Notes: generated from the sequence alone by a model not told the origin. DNA of 64,000 nt from Todiramphus chloris collaris (GCA_025345505.1 JANVCC010000011.1:2675849-2739848); one strand, 5' to 3'. Positions 34,301-49,300 are shown, counted from the first letter of the stretch. Numbers and translations are program-made.

Positions 34301-37300
34301 GGGATTGATCTCATGTTTTCACCAACACAGTGTTCACTTGCTCTCCAAATTTGATTTCAGACGTACATAAGGGAACCTGCTCTGACATGGGGATGAGGGG
34401 TATTTTACAGATTTCCAACCTCTTTTTTTCCACTCCTTCCCTCAAATCCCAGATCCCACCAGAAATTTTGGGGCCGACTCTTACACCGCAGAGAACTGAG
34501 TTCTCTGTGAGATGGCTTTCATGGCTCAGAGAAGGAGATGCTCCACACGGGGTGATTTTTCACTGACTTCTGAATCGTGTCAAGATACAAAATCGATCTG
34601 TCTGCCACTCATTCACTGCTGCTACATTTTTTTTCCTGGCATTACTGCAAACTTCGCCCAATGCAGGAAAAGTACATTAATAAAAGCCAAAGAGCATGTC
34701 TCGACTCTGTTGTTTGGTTTGTGCTAAACACAGAAAGGATCAATATTTAACATTGACATTAATGGTGGGGGATGAGAGTTTAAAACTCCAATTCCTGTCT
34801 TCTTTACATGGGCATTAAAGATCCCTCAGTGCTTTTCATGGGAGTAAATGGTCATCTTGGTGTCCTTGGATAATACAGTGCCTTGACCCTCATTCTTATT
34901 AAATATTTATCCTGTAGCAGTGCAGACTGATCCCCATTGGAAATGGAGTCATGAGATCTCTGTAAGTCCCAAATCTTAGTTCAAAATCAAATGCTTTGAG
35001 ATCAACCAGTGTTGTAGAGTCCATATCCACATTGCTATCAAAAACAGGGGGGCTGCACCCAAAATGCCTCTCAGGAACAGCTCCTCTGTCTTGCTGCCTC
35101 CTGAACGATGGCCAGGAATTGCCCATGACATTGGTATTTGGCCAAGACTCTTCCCAGGATGGTGTGAGGATGGCAGATTAATGTTGTGTCCCCATCCCAG
35201 CATGAAGATTACCTATAGGAACAACTGTGAACTGTTGGGATCCCTCTGCCCTGAGCAGTCCTCCAACACTATCTCTGCAGGCTCTGCACTTGTTGTTACA
35301 CGAAAAAGCCATGGCAGGCCAAAATACATGTGTGAGTTAGAAATGACACTGATTTACTCACGCCAACACAGCCTAAGGGAAGAGATGGGGCTGCTCAGAG
35401 ATGGTCCCCAGCATCGCTCCACGGCACAGAGAATTCAGAACACAACATGTTAAGGAGTCCAGTGAATCCTGCACTCTCAGAAGACCCTAATCGTTTCCCC
35501 AAAATCAGTCTGGTTTGGGGAAACCAGGGACCAGAGAGCAAAAAACGTGCTTGTTGAAAGCAAGATGAATTACTCCACGGCTACTCTGACAGCCTAAAAG
35601 AAAACGTGGGACAAAGAGGAGCAGGCGGCAATGCCCACTAAAAGCACGTCGCTTCCCTGGGGGAAGCCGCTCTATCAGTGTCCGCATTGATTTTCAAAAT
35701 TAATTCCCAGCTCACTTCCCGCAACGACCTGGCCACTGAGAGCATTAGCAGGAGCCAATTCAGGACTCACGTACTCCATTAGGTCTGTGAGATGAACTCT
35801 GTAATATCAGGTGAGAGATGGATTGCTTTGCAGGGCTCAGAGGGTATTGCAAGGGCTGGGAAGATAAATCCCATGGCTGCAGAAGGGGATGACTGCCACG
35901 ATTGCTCTGTATTTTTTATGTTGTGGGTTTTTTTTTTCACTAGAAAAAAGAGCAGCTCATGCACCCAGGTCACATGCTGATGATGGGTCCTGCTGGGGAG
36001 GCAGAAAAGGAGGGAAGAAAGGAAACCAAGGCAGCAAAATAGTATTTGATAACTAGAACATGCTAAAGGGAAACGTCAAGACATTTGTGTTCTCATATTG
36101 GCCTGAAGTGGAAGAAAGGTCACCCTGAGGGTAAGGCATAAGGTTAAGTCATCATAAGGGTGAATTACAACCCAGAGGTCCTAAAGACATTTCAACTCAC
36201 CATGCTGCAGTGCCTGGCTCCCGAGGGACGAGCACCAATGCTCATTTCCTGTGTCCATGCAGGGGACTTAGTGAATAACCTCCAAGGACTCCCAGATTGC
36301 CATCTCCAGGCATTGATCCCACCCACATCTCAACTCAATCCAAACAGAATGACGCTTCACCATTCCTCATGGCCATTTGCCTTGGGATAACCCATGGTCC
36401 TCCTTTACTTAACGGTGTAGATGCAGCCTTCAAATCCCTTGGCTTTATGTTGAGATCTTCAGTTTATGTTGAGGGAATGTATCAAATACAGCCAAGGAGG
36501 GATAAGATCCTGTTCCAGTTCCTATTGCCATTCCCAGGGGGCAGAGTTAAGGTTATGCAGTGGGGCCATGTGGGAAATGTCATCTTAACCCCATGTTTCC
36601 TGGCCAGTTCTCCTCTGAGTTCAGGGAATTGGACTCTCACGGTCTGGAAAAGGCAGCATTTGACACCCACAATCTAAAATTTGATGTCAGTAGCACAACA
36701 TGCATATGCACATCTTTCTGCACTGGGCTTGTGCTACATCGGTTGTGCTGGTCCCTTCAAGGAAGTGAACAAGAGGCTCATCGAGGATGATGCAGCACAG
36801 CCCTGCAAAACCACACAGTGCCAGGTGGGCTTTGGTTGGCCAAAGGCTTGGCACTCACTAGTCCAGGTTGAGATGTGCTTTTTAGACGTGTGTTAGAGCA
36901 AAGGGAAAAAAAAAAAACCCCGTGACTCCATCCCCAAAGCAAATAAACACAACTGCAAGCATGGCCGGCTAAGGGATGGACTAGGCTGTGAGCCAGGAAT
37001 TTTTTATGAATGTTTTCAATCCCCCAAAGCAGTATTTCCCTCCTTGCTGACAGCTCTGAAATCCCTTGCTCATAGTGCTTGACTATTGCTATGTGCACAC
37101 AGCTTCACACAATGTTCCTGGGTTTATCTGAGTGAAATAATTACTCAGCCTCCTTTGGAAACTGTTGCTCAGAATGGCCTTTTTCACCAGATCCATGATG
37201 TCAGCTTTCCCCACCTGAAGGCAGATGCTGGGACTACGACTCCCTGTATCTCATGGACTTGGAATGATGCACCTGGGAAGGTGGCAATTTTTGGGTGTAG

Positions 37301-40300
37301 CTAAATTGCTGTTAATGTTCGCAGCAAAGGTTTCAGGTTTGTTTGGCATCCATGAGCAGCATGAAATTCCCCATGATGTCCACACCGCACTGGCAAGCGC
37401 AAGCTGGTCCAACGGGCCTCACAGACAAGGTCTCCTCAGATCTTTATTGCCCTGGCAAATAAAGTCAAGAAACAGCTTGGACCATGCTGCTGATTTGTAA
37501 TTTATGGACGATTAGTTGTTTGTTTGTTTGTTTGTTTTTCAAAAGGAATGATAGAAATCTACAAGAAATAATCCTAAGAAGGACTTGGGGCAGAGTGTGC
37601 TCATGGGTGATCGTCTTCCCAACTCTTTGGAACAGCTCTATCATTTATCTGCAAGAAATGGGGAACCTTCTCCTGTAGGAATCTGCCTGCACCTCCACTT
37701 TTGCTGCCAGATCACAAAATGTGAAAAAAAAAAAATTAAGAAAAGATAAACAACCCTACCAAAACAAGCCTTCTGCTTGCTTCTCCTGGCAGGGAGCGAA
37801 CAAACAACATGTCCGATGGATGAGTCATTGCTCACTGTGCTGCCAGGAGGCCCTGGGATGCCACAAGGATGAGCATGGCACCCAAAGAAGGTTTATTTAC
37901 CAAGCTTTCCCTATCGCCTCCGAGTTGGATGGCATTTGGAAAAGCTGTTATCAGCCTAAGGATGCCTTGGCAGGTCACCCGCTAAAGGTTTCCTCTGGGA
38001 TAAATTCCCCTCTCTGGTTTCCATCACGGTGGGGAGCCATGTGTAAGGACATACCCTAGTATTTGGTGTTGCCCAAGTTTTGTGTGCCAAACAGCTTCCC
38101 AAAAGCAAGGCTGAGGCACAGCTGCATCCTACAAAGCAGAGGAGCTGAAGGATGGGGACAAAAGTAGCATCATGTTTTTGACCTTTTCCTTTCCAGTTTC
38201 TGCTGCTTATTTACAATTGTTTTGAGAAACTGGATGGCCAAGGGAAAGGAGGAGCCTCGCCACTTTGCAGACAGGGATGTGCTGCACAGAGGGCTAAGGG
38301 CATGGTTTCTCTTGCCCAGTTTCAGCTATCTAAATGATATTTAGCTAAGCTGGTCCCCTTAGGTTTCCTCTATCAACAACAACAAAATCCCACAGTTATT
38401 TAAGGATCCAAGACAGGACAGGGAGAATTACCCGAGAAAGAGTTGATAGGAGAGATAGTGAGACAAAGATGAGTGGCAATAAATAGCGTGGTCTTTGCCC
38501 ATTAGTGTCAGTGCTCTACTTGCACTTCTATGAAACAAGTGAAAAATAGTGGTAACGTAGGAACATTTGCCTTGGAGAAGCATGAGAATGAGGGGGGGGG
38601 GGGGGGGGGGAAATCAGTGCTAGAGAGTGACCGAGAAGATAGGGCAAGGTGCCAAGTCAGATCATCCTGACCTCAAAGCATTATATATCTCAGTTATTTT
38701 AACAGCAATCAATTCTTTGAAGGACAAAGGGGCAGAAGGGAGAGAGACTGCAATAGAGATGATGTTTTGCTTGTCCCTGGAGAACACAGGTTTGCTTCTG
38801 TGAGACGAGACTGTGCCCTAGGGAACAGCCCTTGGTGGCAGTGACCCAACTCCATCATATCAGCACGACCCGCGCACAGCGGCTACTCTTTAAAGAACAA
38901 ATCTGCCGCTCGATTGTGGAGCTCAGCCTTTCGTGTCAATATTTGGAGGTCTAACATTTGGCCAGACAGGGATGCCTGGTGCGCACCTATTTATTTTAGT
39001 TACAAGGGCTTCAGTGCTGGAGATAAAAGCAGATAACATGGATGCCTGCAGCCCTGGCTTACATACAACCTTGAACATCCCACCTGGGACACCCTAATCT
39101 GAGAGCCCTAGAGTGGGACAATGACCTACAGCTGGGGATGAAGGACAATCCCAGGGCAGAAGCGTGGGCTGGGACAGGCTTCATTTGCTCCACAGAACTA
39201 ACCTTGTCTCCCACCCTCTGCTTCATGAATCATCATTTCTGACATTGCAAGACCAATTTGATGAGTGATTAAATGGAAGGAAAAAAAAAAAAATTTAAAA
39301 AGGCTGAAAGAGAGGGAAAGGGCAAAGATGGTGAGCTGTAACTGTATAAACAAACCACAAAGTGGTCCCAAGGGGGGTATTTTTTCCTTTTCCAAGGTAG
39401 GGATAAGGTGGCAAAACCAAGACAATGGGGCAGTGCAGAATTAGCTGCTTTCTGTTTGTGTGTGGCATATGCCCTTCCTGCAGATGCCAGGGGAATCCTT
39501 AGTGAATCTGGCTGGACGTATGAGCGGTCGCTTTAAATTTTATATCCCTTTTTATTGTGAAGGGAGTGTAGGTCTTTAATGCTCCAGGAGAGCAAAGGAA
39601 AACTTCAACTAGCAAGAAATGTGAACCCATTTCACTTCTGCATGATTTAGTATCATTTCTATTCAAGGGAGCGCACAAAAGGCCCAAATATTTGCACTTT
39701 GTATTATAGAAGAACTGCCATTCCAGCTCTTTACAGAAGTAATTTATTTCGATCTCTCCTTACCTTGGGGGAGAAACATTATAACTCCTGATTTGCCAGG
39801 GAGTCAATAAAACAGCAGCCCTGTTAAGAATCTACTTTGCCATTGCTCAGCAAGGCAGTGACAGGGAAAGGAAGACAATCCCCAGATTTGTCCTCTTAGA
39901 GCCCCCTCTTCACGGGTGCATTTACAGCCATGCACGGGACCAAACGACGGGAGTCTGATCCTGTTCTTCTCTTCTCTATCTGGGATTAATGTTATTTTTC
40001 ACTTCTCGGGTGGTATTTTGACTGATGAGTTGAAAGGAAAGGGAGGTGGATGCTGTGCAGGGGGTAGGGGAGAAAATGGAGTCAGGGAGTTGCAGTAGAG
40101 TTTAAAATTTCTCACATGGCTTCAGGTAAACCAAACATGTTCAGATGGGGCACTATCAGCCACATTGACTGCAAAAGCCAAAAGAGGAAACAAAAGAACT
40201 CATTAACCCTCATGGCCGAGATACTGCGTCCCTGAACAGGCAAGAAAAGCGGTCCAAGGGTTAGTGTGAGCAAAGGTTAGTTCTTCCCCAGAAAACATGC

Positions 40301-43300
40301 CCTTAGGGATGGACACTCACAAAATAAAATAGTTTGGCTTGGGGTTTTTTTTTATTGCTGGAACTTCAGCTCTCCCTTTTCCATCTCTGGCCTTTACTCT
40401 TAAAACAAGCCTCTCTGCAAAGGTTTTCCATGCAATTTTGTTTTCATTTGGAGGTATGGGCATACCCTGTCTGCATATTAGAATCACCTAAAGAAGTCCT
40501 GAAGGCAAAACCATTCCTAAGATGTTAGGAGCAAAATACAAGAAGAAAAATCTCTGCAAGTGATGGGAGAATTGCACCTTGTACAGACACTCTCTGGCTG
40601 GGGTCTACCACACCAGTGCTCCAGCAAAAATGCAAACAGCTCAGAAAGCCATCCTGGATCTCTATCCACCATTAAAAACCCAAGTCCTGCCCATTAGGCA
40701 GTCTATTAACAGTGCTCAGTGGAATCAGAGAAAGAAAAGGTTCCTTCCAGGGAGACATTCTCATTGCCATGAGGTTAAAAATGCCTGTGACCCCCAAAGC
40801 TTTATGCATTCAGAAATTAGGAGATCATGCACAGCAAAGGTCTTCAGTATCAGCTAAAATCTGAAGGTTTTTCTCTTCCTCTTCTTTTAAGATGCAGTGA
40901 TGGCAAAAGGACTCGGAATTTATTCCCTACACATCACCATAATCAAATAATATGCTAATGTTATTAGCATGGGACCTTGCATCGCAAATGACTTAGAATC
41001 ATATTCTCTTTCAAAATACTAGAGTTTCATTTAAATTGGTCTCCACAGCAACTGGAAACAAAATGGAATACTGTTGAATGAAAAATCTTCATGGCTGGGT
41101 ATGGCGACTTGCAGTAGGGTTTGAGGGGAGGGAAGCGAAGATGGCTTGAGCCCACCAGGGTTGGTGGGCTTGTGCCATTCATCTTCCACACAACCAGTTA
41201 ACAGCTGTGATAACAAACACAAGGACAAAATGAACCCGCATGTCCAGGAGGACCTCAAAACATCCTGATGGAAAAGGAGTGAGTAGACATGATGTTCATG
41301 TAGATGTGAAGCTTGAGGATGCTTTCTTTGTCCTCCTCCCTACAGACACTTTCTAAGTGGCCCCAGGGGAGATGCATATGACAACTGTTTTCATTCATGC
41401 TAGATCAGTTCTCACCTGTTAAACTCAAACCTGGCTATTTGCAGATAGCCTGAGGGAACACAGCTCCTGATCCTGAGACAGAGTCCCATATCTTAGGGTT
41501 GGACAAGCAGAGACTGGGAAGAAGGTATTTGCTGCTGGCTTCCCTCTGTTAAAATGGGAGATGCTGCTCCTTCCTTCATCTCATCTGCTCTACTCACAAG
41601 CTCGCTACACTGGCCACTGTGTCCTATGAGGAACTAGGGTGGAAAGGACCTGCAGCATCCTCTGGCCAGTACCCACCAGATGATTGCACGGTTTCATCCC
41701 ACTGAAAACAATCTCAAAACCCATTTGAAAATGAGATGAGCTTTGAAATGCCATGGCTGGAAAGCTACAGGTTAGAAACCAGCCCTAATTTCCCATTAAA
41801 ATCTTTTCCCAGCTGCTCCACTCTTCTTCCCTGCACTTGTTTCACTCTGTGGTCACCATTATGTCAGCGGGCATGGTGTGATCCTCAGCCTGGTTGGGGC
41901 TTCTCGGTGTTCCCCTAATAAAATGAGTATTAGCAATGCAACCCACAAAAATGTCTTTGAAAGCAATGTCAGAAAGTGGGAGGCATCTCGATTGAGAACG
42001 GCTGAGAGTTCAGGCAATGAAAACAGCCCTGACCAGTCTCTCAGTTCTGTTTGTAATTATCTGGGCTCCGGTGGGTGTTAAAACATCTGTACTGGTTTGG
42101 CAGGGACTGGGGAGTGCAGTTTGTGCCAAAGGCAAGAACTGGCATGGGTTGAAAGCAGCGCAGCAATATGTTAGCGTGGTATTCGCACTCAGAAATGCAG
42201 GGCTGGCAGCTTCCCTCAGAAGCTTTTGGGTTAGGGTCAGCTCCAGCCCTGTCCTCAGCCCCATGTCCCCTGTTCACAATGGCTTGTACTCCTCCAGAAC
42301 CATCCCAAGAAAGAGCTGAAGGTGTTTAAAGCAGATGCTGGGTTGGTTGGAGTCCTGAATCCTGCTGGGTTTAACATCCCATTGGACTTTGGTCACCATC
42401 AGTTCAGCTCCATGTTACACTCTTGCATTTCTTATCTTAGTGCATGACTGTTTCCACCTGGACACACTCCATCTCCCCGTTACGTCTGGTCATGGCTGAG
42501 CAAATCTCTCCCCGCTGAGGATTTCTCCACAGAGCAGCATGGCAAGCTCCCAGCACGGATGTTGCTGTTTGAACCTTGTGCACTAAAGCATGGGCTGGTT
42601 TTGTGGTTATTTTTAACACACAGCAGAGTGTAATGTAGAGCTCGGTCCTCAGGAGACTCGGGCAAGGCAGATTTATCACAATCTCCTTGAGGGTAATATT
42701 TTTGGATTTTGGCATTTCTCATCCCCTGACTCAGGAAAAAAAACCACCCTACAGCAAATGGAGACCGAAGCAAACCCTTTCTTCCCTGGTGCTCTCTCAT
42801 GGGTCATGAATCATCCCATGGGCTTATTCAGCAGCTCCTCACCCTCTTCTTCCTCACTCAAACACAGCTCACAAAGTGCAGTGGACCCATCCTTAAACCC
42901 TCAAAGAGAGAGATTACATCATCACCCCTGTGGCTGCACCCATCCTTGCACACGTCAGAGATGCTACCAGCACCCAGACCAAAATCCGCATCTTCTTGCC
43001 TGGTGCATTGCCGGTGCTTCATGCCTGGCTTAGGGCCAGCTGAAACTGTTCTGACATCCTCCAGCTGGAAAATGCCATTTAATCAAAACAGGAGCTTGCC
43101 AAGGAATCACTTGCAGCCAGAAATTAAAAGAAACCTGTAGAGGATAAAAGTGAATTTTAAGTAAAAGGAAGAAGGTCAAGGTGTTCCAATTCGTTCTCAT
43201 CAGAGTGGATCATTTTTTGGGGGTGGATTGCCCTACATCAACCAAGGATCATAATCATGTGCTTTTTAGATCTTTAAGCACAATTCTGAGCAAAACTCTT

Positions 43301-46300
43301 GATTTTTTTTTTTCCTGAAATTCATTCAAATTCAGAATGAAAACGTGGGAATAAAAATTGATGCTGCAAGTGGATGAAAATGAATTCCAGTGAGAGCAAA
43401 AATGAACACACTGAATTTTTACCACCTCTGAAGTGGAGTTTGTGATGGGCTTGTCACCCGTTCTGCTTGCTGCAAGGGCAGGGCTCCCCCAGCATCAGCT
43501 TGCTCAGAATCTGTATGTGCCACTTCTGAGAACTCTTCCTTCTTCACAGGAATGGGATTTAAAATATATGAATTTTTTTTTAAATTGCCTAGACTATCCA
43601 TGTTCAAACTTGGTGTATTTGGCTGCTGAAACAGGTCTGGATGAGATCCAATACCTGGTGTGCCTCTCATCACTCTAACATAGTCCTTCATGCATGGATG
43701 AAAAGTGGTTTGGTGACAGGCAGTGCATTGGAGCCATTTCCCTCTGTAGATGCTGGGAGGAATAAGCCATGATATAATGGATTTTGAGTATGACCACAGG
43801 AAGGCAGGAATTACCAGGACCAGACAGGACCAGAACCCAGCCTGCTTCAGCTTTTCATCTCCAACAGCTGAGAACTTCACAGGGGTCGCTCATGCAACAA
43901 CACACCTGCAGCGAAAACTGATTTGTGCCTCACTTCAGCATTTATAAGCCTTATTAAAACAAATGTTTTAATTTATCTAATAAAACTGAGGGCATTCTTG
44001 CACTCAGGGCAGTATTAATTCTTTCAGACACTTTATTTGTAAAATGAATCCCTCTCTATAATACAGGTCTGTGAACACAGGGTTGGTCTTCCTTTCAAAC
44101 TTCACCAGGAGACACCAGACAGTAGCACATGTTCTCATTACTGACAGATGTCAGTAGATTTTTTTTTTTTTTTTTACTGCAAGAAACACTGTTTGTCCAG
44201 GGCTAGGACATCATGGACTTATCTGCATAAAAATATTAGTGCCAGGCAGAGGACAGGGTGGTCCTTACAACAATGTGTCAAAGGAATTCAAAGTGTTTGA
44301 ACTATGAGTTCTTCTCAAAGGGAGCAGAAATGGTGAAAGTGACTTTCTGGAGCATCACAGAAAAGCCAGTAGGACCTCAGATCCTCAGAAGGAGTGATGT
44401 TGATGCCAAAGACCAGATATATCGATATTTAAAAACTGTAATAAAGCTGTAAAAGCATGAATGATCTTTAAGTGAAGATCACAAATCCACCCCTTTTTTT
44501 ACACTCACGGAATGAAGTTTGGGGATGAGGAAAAGCCATAGGAGTCAAGAGACCAGGCTTGAGATGCTGAAAAAAAAAAAAAAAAAAAAAATAAAAGGGG
44601 ACTGAAGAATGCTCTCCAGGAGAGACAAAGTCTTCTGCTCTATCAGGATTTTTTTTTTTCAGGCAAATCTCAAAAGAGGACAGCAGCATTTTCACCTGGA
44701 AGATCATGTGTTGAGCAGGTTTTGACCCTAAGACTAATCATCAAAGCAACCATCAGCTAATGAAAAGAATCATCACAGAACTTATGGATTTCAAGGGGGT
44801 ATTTTAAAGACTTCATCATGACTCATTTGAGCGCAATGTGAACCATTATGGCAAGCCAGCAAAATAATTGCCATCATAAAGGCATTATATCAAGGTTCAG
44901 ACTGCAAAGTATATGCAGGCTGGAGGGAATGGTTTACACAGATAGCAATGTCAAACAAGGTGGTGCTTGGTAGGGCAAGTAATCTACTGTGAGATAAAGG
45001 TGAGGATGGAGCCACTACACTTTTATGAGGGATGAAGGATTAGTGAGTGCCCGAATGCCCAGATGCCTGCCTGTGTCAAAAAGAGGATTCATTGTCAGTT
45101 ATGAAAAGAAAAATAAATAAATAAATAAAGTCAATGAGTCACTCAACTCCAGATTACTTTCAAAAGCAACTGCGTACAAGAACAGGGGCAGTTTATATAT
45201 TTGGTAGTAAAATGATAGAAGGCAACCATACCAAAAATTGGCATGGTTATGTTGGCCAGGGTGGGATTTGGTCATGTGGAGCTGGAAGAACGCATGATGA
45301 AATAAATCTTTGAGGTGAAATGTTATTTTCCATCCTAATAAACAGATATGAAGGGTGGCAATCAATCAAAGGTGCAAACAAAGCAAACACATTCCTCAGC
45401 ATGTGATGGTGATCCAGTAAGTATGAAAGGAAGCTAAATCCTCATCAGGGGCTGAGATGTGCCAGAGCTTCATCACCTGCCATGGACAGCACACAGAGCA
45501 AAAAGGGTAAGAAAACATGCATCTGGACTTACCCAGAGCCAAGGGGTATCAGACAATATGCTGTGATACATACTCAAAAGAGGCAATGCTCTGCCCTCCC
45601 ACCTTCCTGGTGATGCTAACAGGGAACAATTCCAGTTTTACTTGCTGAGATTGCTGAGGAATCTCAGCTCCTCACCATACTCTGAAGCCTGGTATTTCCC
45701 TGCAGTGTAAGTTCATAAAAATCAAAGAATCACATAATATTTGTGTTGGAAAGGACCTCTGGAGATAGTCTAGTCCAACCCCTTGCTCAAAGAAGGGACA
45801 ACTACATCTGTTCAAGACTGTGTCCAGTTAGGTTTTGAGTTTCTCCAAGGATGGAGACTCAAGTTGGAGTGCTTTTTCTTGCTTAAGTATTTGCTTCATC
45901 CTCTGTGGCTTAAAGTGATAATAATCACGGACCTTAAGCTGGTCCTTGAATGCCTGGTGGAAACTGTAATCCTCTCCTAGGTCTGACTTGCAGAGAGACA
46001 AGAAGCAGACTGAGAGCAAGAGGGAAACAGAAGAGAGAGAAGACATCTCATTTTCCTGTACAGGCTCATTTTTCATCATGTTTTTCAGGAGCTGTTGCCA
46101 TGTGTCCCTTTTAAGACTATTCCCAGTTCGAAGAGAGCAGGTACCACCAACAAGCTGCCTCTGGCATCAGATGGCTACAGGCAGAAGAAAAGTTGCACCA
46201 ACATGTCTATGCTGTGCCTTGATGATGAATCCCTTCATGCAGAAGCTGCCTCTATGCTCAGTGTATGTGCGGCACCTAGAAGAGCAGAAGACTGGTTCCT

Positions 46301-49300
46301 TGGCTACATCTACACTGTCAGAGACCCTGAGAGATGTTCTCAGACTTCCTGGAGGGAACTAGGATATGGGCAGGTCACACTTGTGGACATGGCTGTTCTC
46401 AGATCAGATCAGGTGTAACCGCACAGTCCAAGTAATAAATCACCAACATTACAGCTTTGACATTGTTTTATGCTAAATAATGCAGAAGTATGTTTGAGAA
46501 GCAGGCACTAATTATAACTGAAGCATAGAAACCATCTAGGGAAGAAGCGTTATCTTTACAGATAAAATCAGTAATAAATGCTACTGCATTCATAAATAAG
46601 AATCAGTCTGGAAACAAACCCTGAGTGGTGTCATGGAGAGTTCACAGCCATCGACAGCTTCATGGCTCCTTCCTGCTCCATGTGCCTTCACTCAGAGGCT
46701 TTAAAGGCTTTAGAAAGCTTTCCCTTTACTAGGGCTTGGCTTTAATTGGAAATAGAAAGCAATACAAACAGTAAACAAACAGGAATTGGAGTCCGGAAAA
46801 TGAGAGTCTAAATCTATCCTGGCTCTTATCACGTTTTACAAAGCAGTGCTCAGGGCTTATAAACCATGGCCCCCATCAATATTTTGGAAGGAACAATGCG
46901 AGATGTATGGGGGAAAGAAAAAGGAAACTACATTGGGGAAAAAAGTCACACTGTCAAAAACTGCCTGAAATTATCTGCTGCAAAGGTTGCTGCAAGTTTC
47001 TTCCTTGTCCTCCAGCTTGCTCACACACGCATTTGTGGTTCTGTGTCCACCATGCTTTCCAGACCAGTCCCTGTGTGTTGGGCATCAGCTGCAGATCCGC
47101 ATTCTGTCCTGATGCCTGAGCAGCTATGTGGGTATGAGGTACAGCACCATGAACCCCAACATGGCTAAAACAGTCCCAGGTCCTCTCTGGGAAATATAAA
47201 TGCAGGCGAATCTGACTGTGAGTTTCCTCCCAGCTGGCTGACACCCAAAATACCTCCCTCCCTCCGTTTTGCTCAGACAGCGCCTCTTTGCTGGTTGCTT
47301 CTCTCCAAGCCCATCAGCTGTTTTTGTTTCCAAAGGCTTTGCGTGGTTTTGCTTTTTGATGTGAGGCTGATATCGTCTGTTGCACTTATTTTTCCACGGT
47401 CAGTAAGTCATCCTAAAAATTCCTCAGCGCCCATTAAACTAATGGGGCTGACCTGGCGTGCACAGGGCTTGTAGCAATAAAAGCCAATTATAAAACCAAG
47501 AATTATTTTAAATGGGTTTCTGATTCTGGGTACCTGGCCCAGGAGACAGCCCCAGGCAGGGCTGTGAGGTATGAATGCAGCTTGTCAATATCTGCTGGCT
47601 AACCTGTGCTGGAAAGGCTGGGCAATGCTTTTTGCTCTAAAAAAACCCCAAACCACTTGAAGTTCACATTTCTTCCTTCTCTCCCATCTCAAATCCCAAC
47701 ATCAGCTCAGCAAACCCAGTGGGACTTTGTCCAGGAAAGGGCAGGAGTTTCCCCCCAAGGTCCCAGTCCTCCAGCTACATATTTGTCTTCAGAAGCGGCA
47801 GGTCAGATACCCTTGTGCTGGGCACATGCTGGGAAACAGTTGTGAAGAGCTCGAGTATTTGGCTGATGGTCTATTTTGAAACCAAGCATAAATTTTCTTC
47901 TTTTGCTGGTTGATAGTTTTATTATTTGGAGCGAGATAAGAGCATTCTTTGCCTATAAGCCCAGTGCTCCCACAAATGGCTGCATCCTCTGACAGTTCCC
48001 AGCAACACTGGGTATGATTAAAGGGGGCTCAACTAACACATATCTCCCAGGAGTCTCTCTGGGATGGCAGAGTTATGGGTTTGCAAATACAAGGCAGATA
48101 TATCTCCTGGATATTTTCATCCTCATCTCTCCAAAGTGAGACAATAAGATATCTAAGTAAGAGAATCCTAAAAATTCCTAAATTCTCAAATCCCAAACTC
48201 TGAGGAAAATGTTGATCCAGAATTGTAAACCTCAGATGTTCAATTCCATCGGGCCCCCTGAAGACAGAAGGTTGGTTTTCTAAACACGTAGATGCTTCAA
48301 GACCTTTTATCTTCCTTTCTGATTTCTAAAGCCTTCTGTATCTCTGCTTCGGTACTTTTCTTGGAATGGATGGACTAGAAAGCTGGTTTTGGTATTGACA
48401 GTGACCATCAAAGCAGTGCAATGTTGACTCTGGTCCTGCAGTGCTTCTGGTAACACAATATGATGATGAGCTGAGTACAGCAAGAAGAATAATATAGGGA
48501 AGAATAGTAGGGGTTGATCCTTATCTGATTGTAAATGAAATGATGACAAAGGACACCACTTGAAGATCCAAATACCTCAAAGGTCTTGACACCAATCCTG
48601 AGGTGGGTGAGATTCATCTCAGCAGAGTTTTAGGAGTCTACAAAGTGTTTGTGTCCACCTGAGCTCATCAGCCCTTGAAAAGCCAAAGAAATGAAATTGT
48701 CTCTTTCAATGTGAAAATTATTCGCCTCAATTTAGACATTGTTTTCCATTTTCTCCCCCAAAGTTGACAGATTATAACTGTCAGAATATGTCTCACTCTC
48801 AACGGCATTTGTTCCCTGTCTAGAATGCCAGGGGAATCACAGCAAGGAGATCCTGACCAGTTGGTAGAGATCAGCAATGAACACTCCCCGTTTCTGTCTT
48901 CTAGGAAGCAGATTTGTGGTAGTTAGTGTCTCCCTGATCTTCAGCAGACTCATTAGCACCTGAACCAGGTCATCTCCAAATGGAAAGAGGAAAAAAAGCA
49001 GAGAAAAAGGCAGCAGGCACTTAACTGCTCTCAAGCTACTCCTTTGTGCCAAGACCACTCCATCTCCAGTATTGTTTACACTGAAATAAAAGCTGAACAG
49101 TGTCAGATCTTAAAATATCTTGCTGCTTGTGGAGCAGGAAAACCAGGGTCAGGGAAGTCTGGAACAAATTTAAACAGGCAGGACAACTAAGGGGTGAACT
49201 GAGACTCAGGCAAGGAGGTGTTCACCTGCATTGAAGTTCAACCATGAGCCTGCTGCAAAGTGAGTTGGGGGCACTGGGTGTCCCCCATCCTTTCCAGTGA

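Noticed and set aside
41600-41720. Possible CR1 3' end (gggtggaaaggacctgcagc)
   Set aside because: Only about 20 bases resemble CR1, and the sequence on both sides does not continue it.
44159-44591. Poly-T (44159) and poly-A (44570) runs as marks of processed pseudogenes
   Set aside because: No gene-like body next to either run, and no flanking duplication that I can see.
45988-46362. Plus-strand open frame of 124 codons in GAB2 intron 2
   Set aside because: No domain or known wording, no splice context, antisense to GAB2; judged chance.
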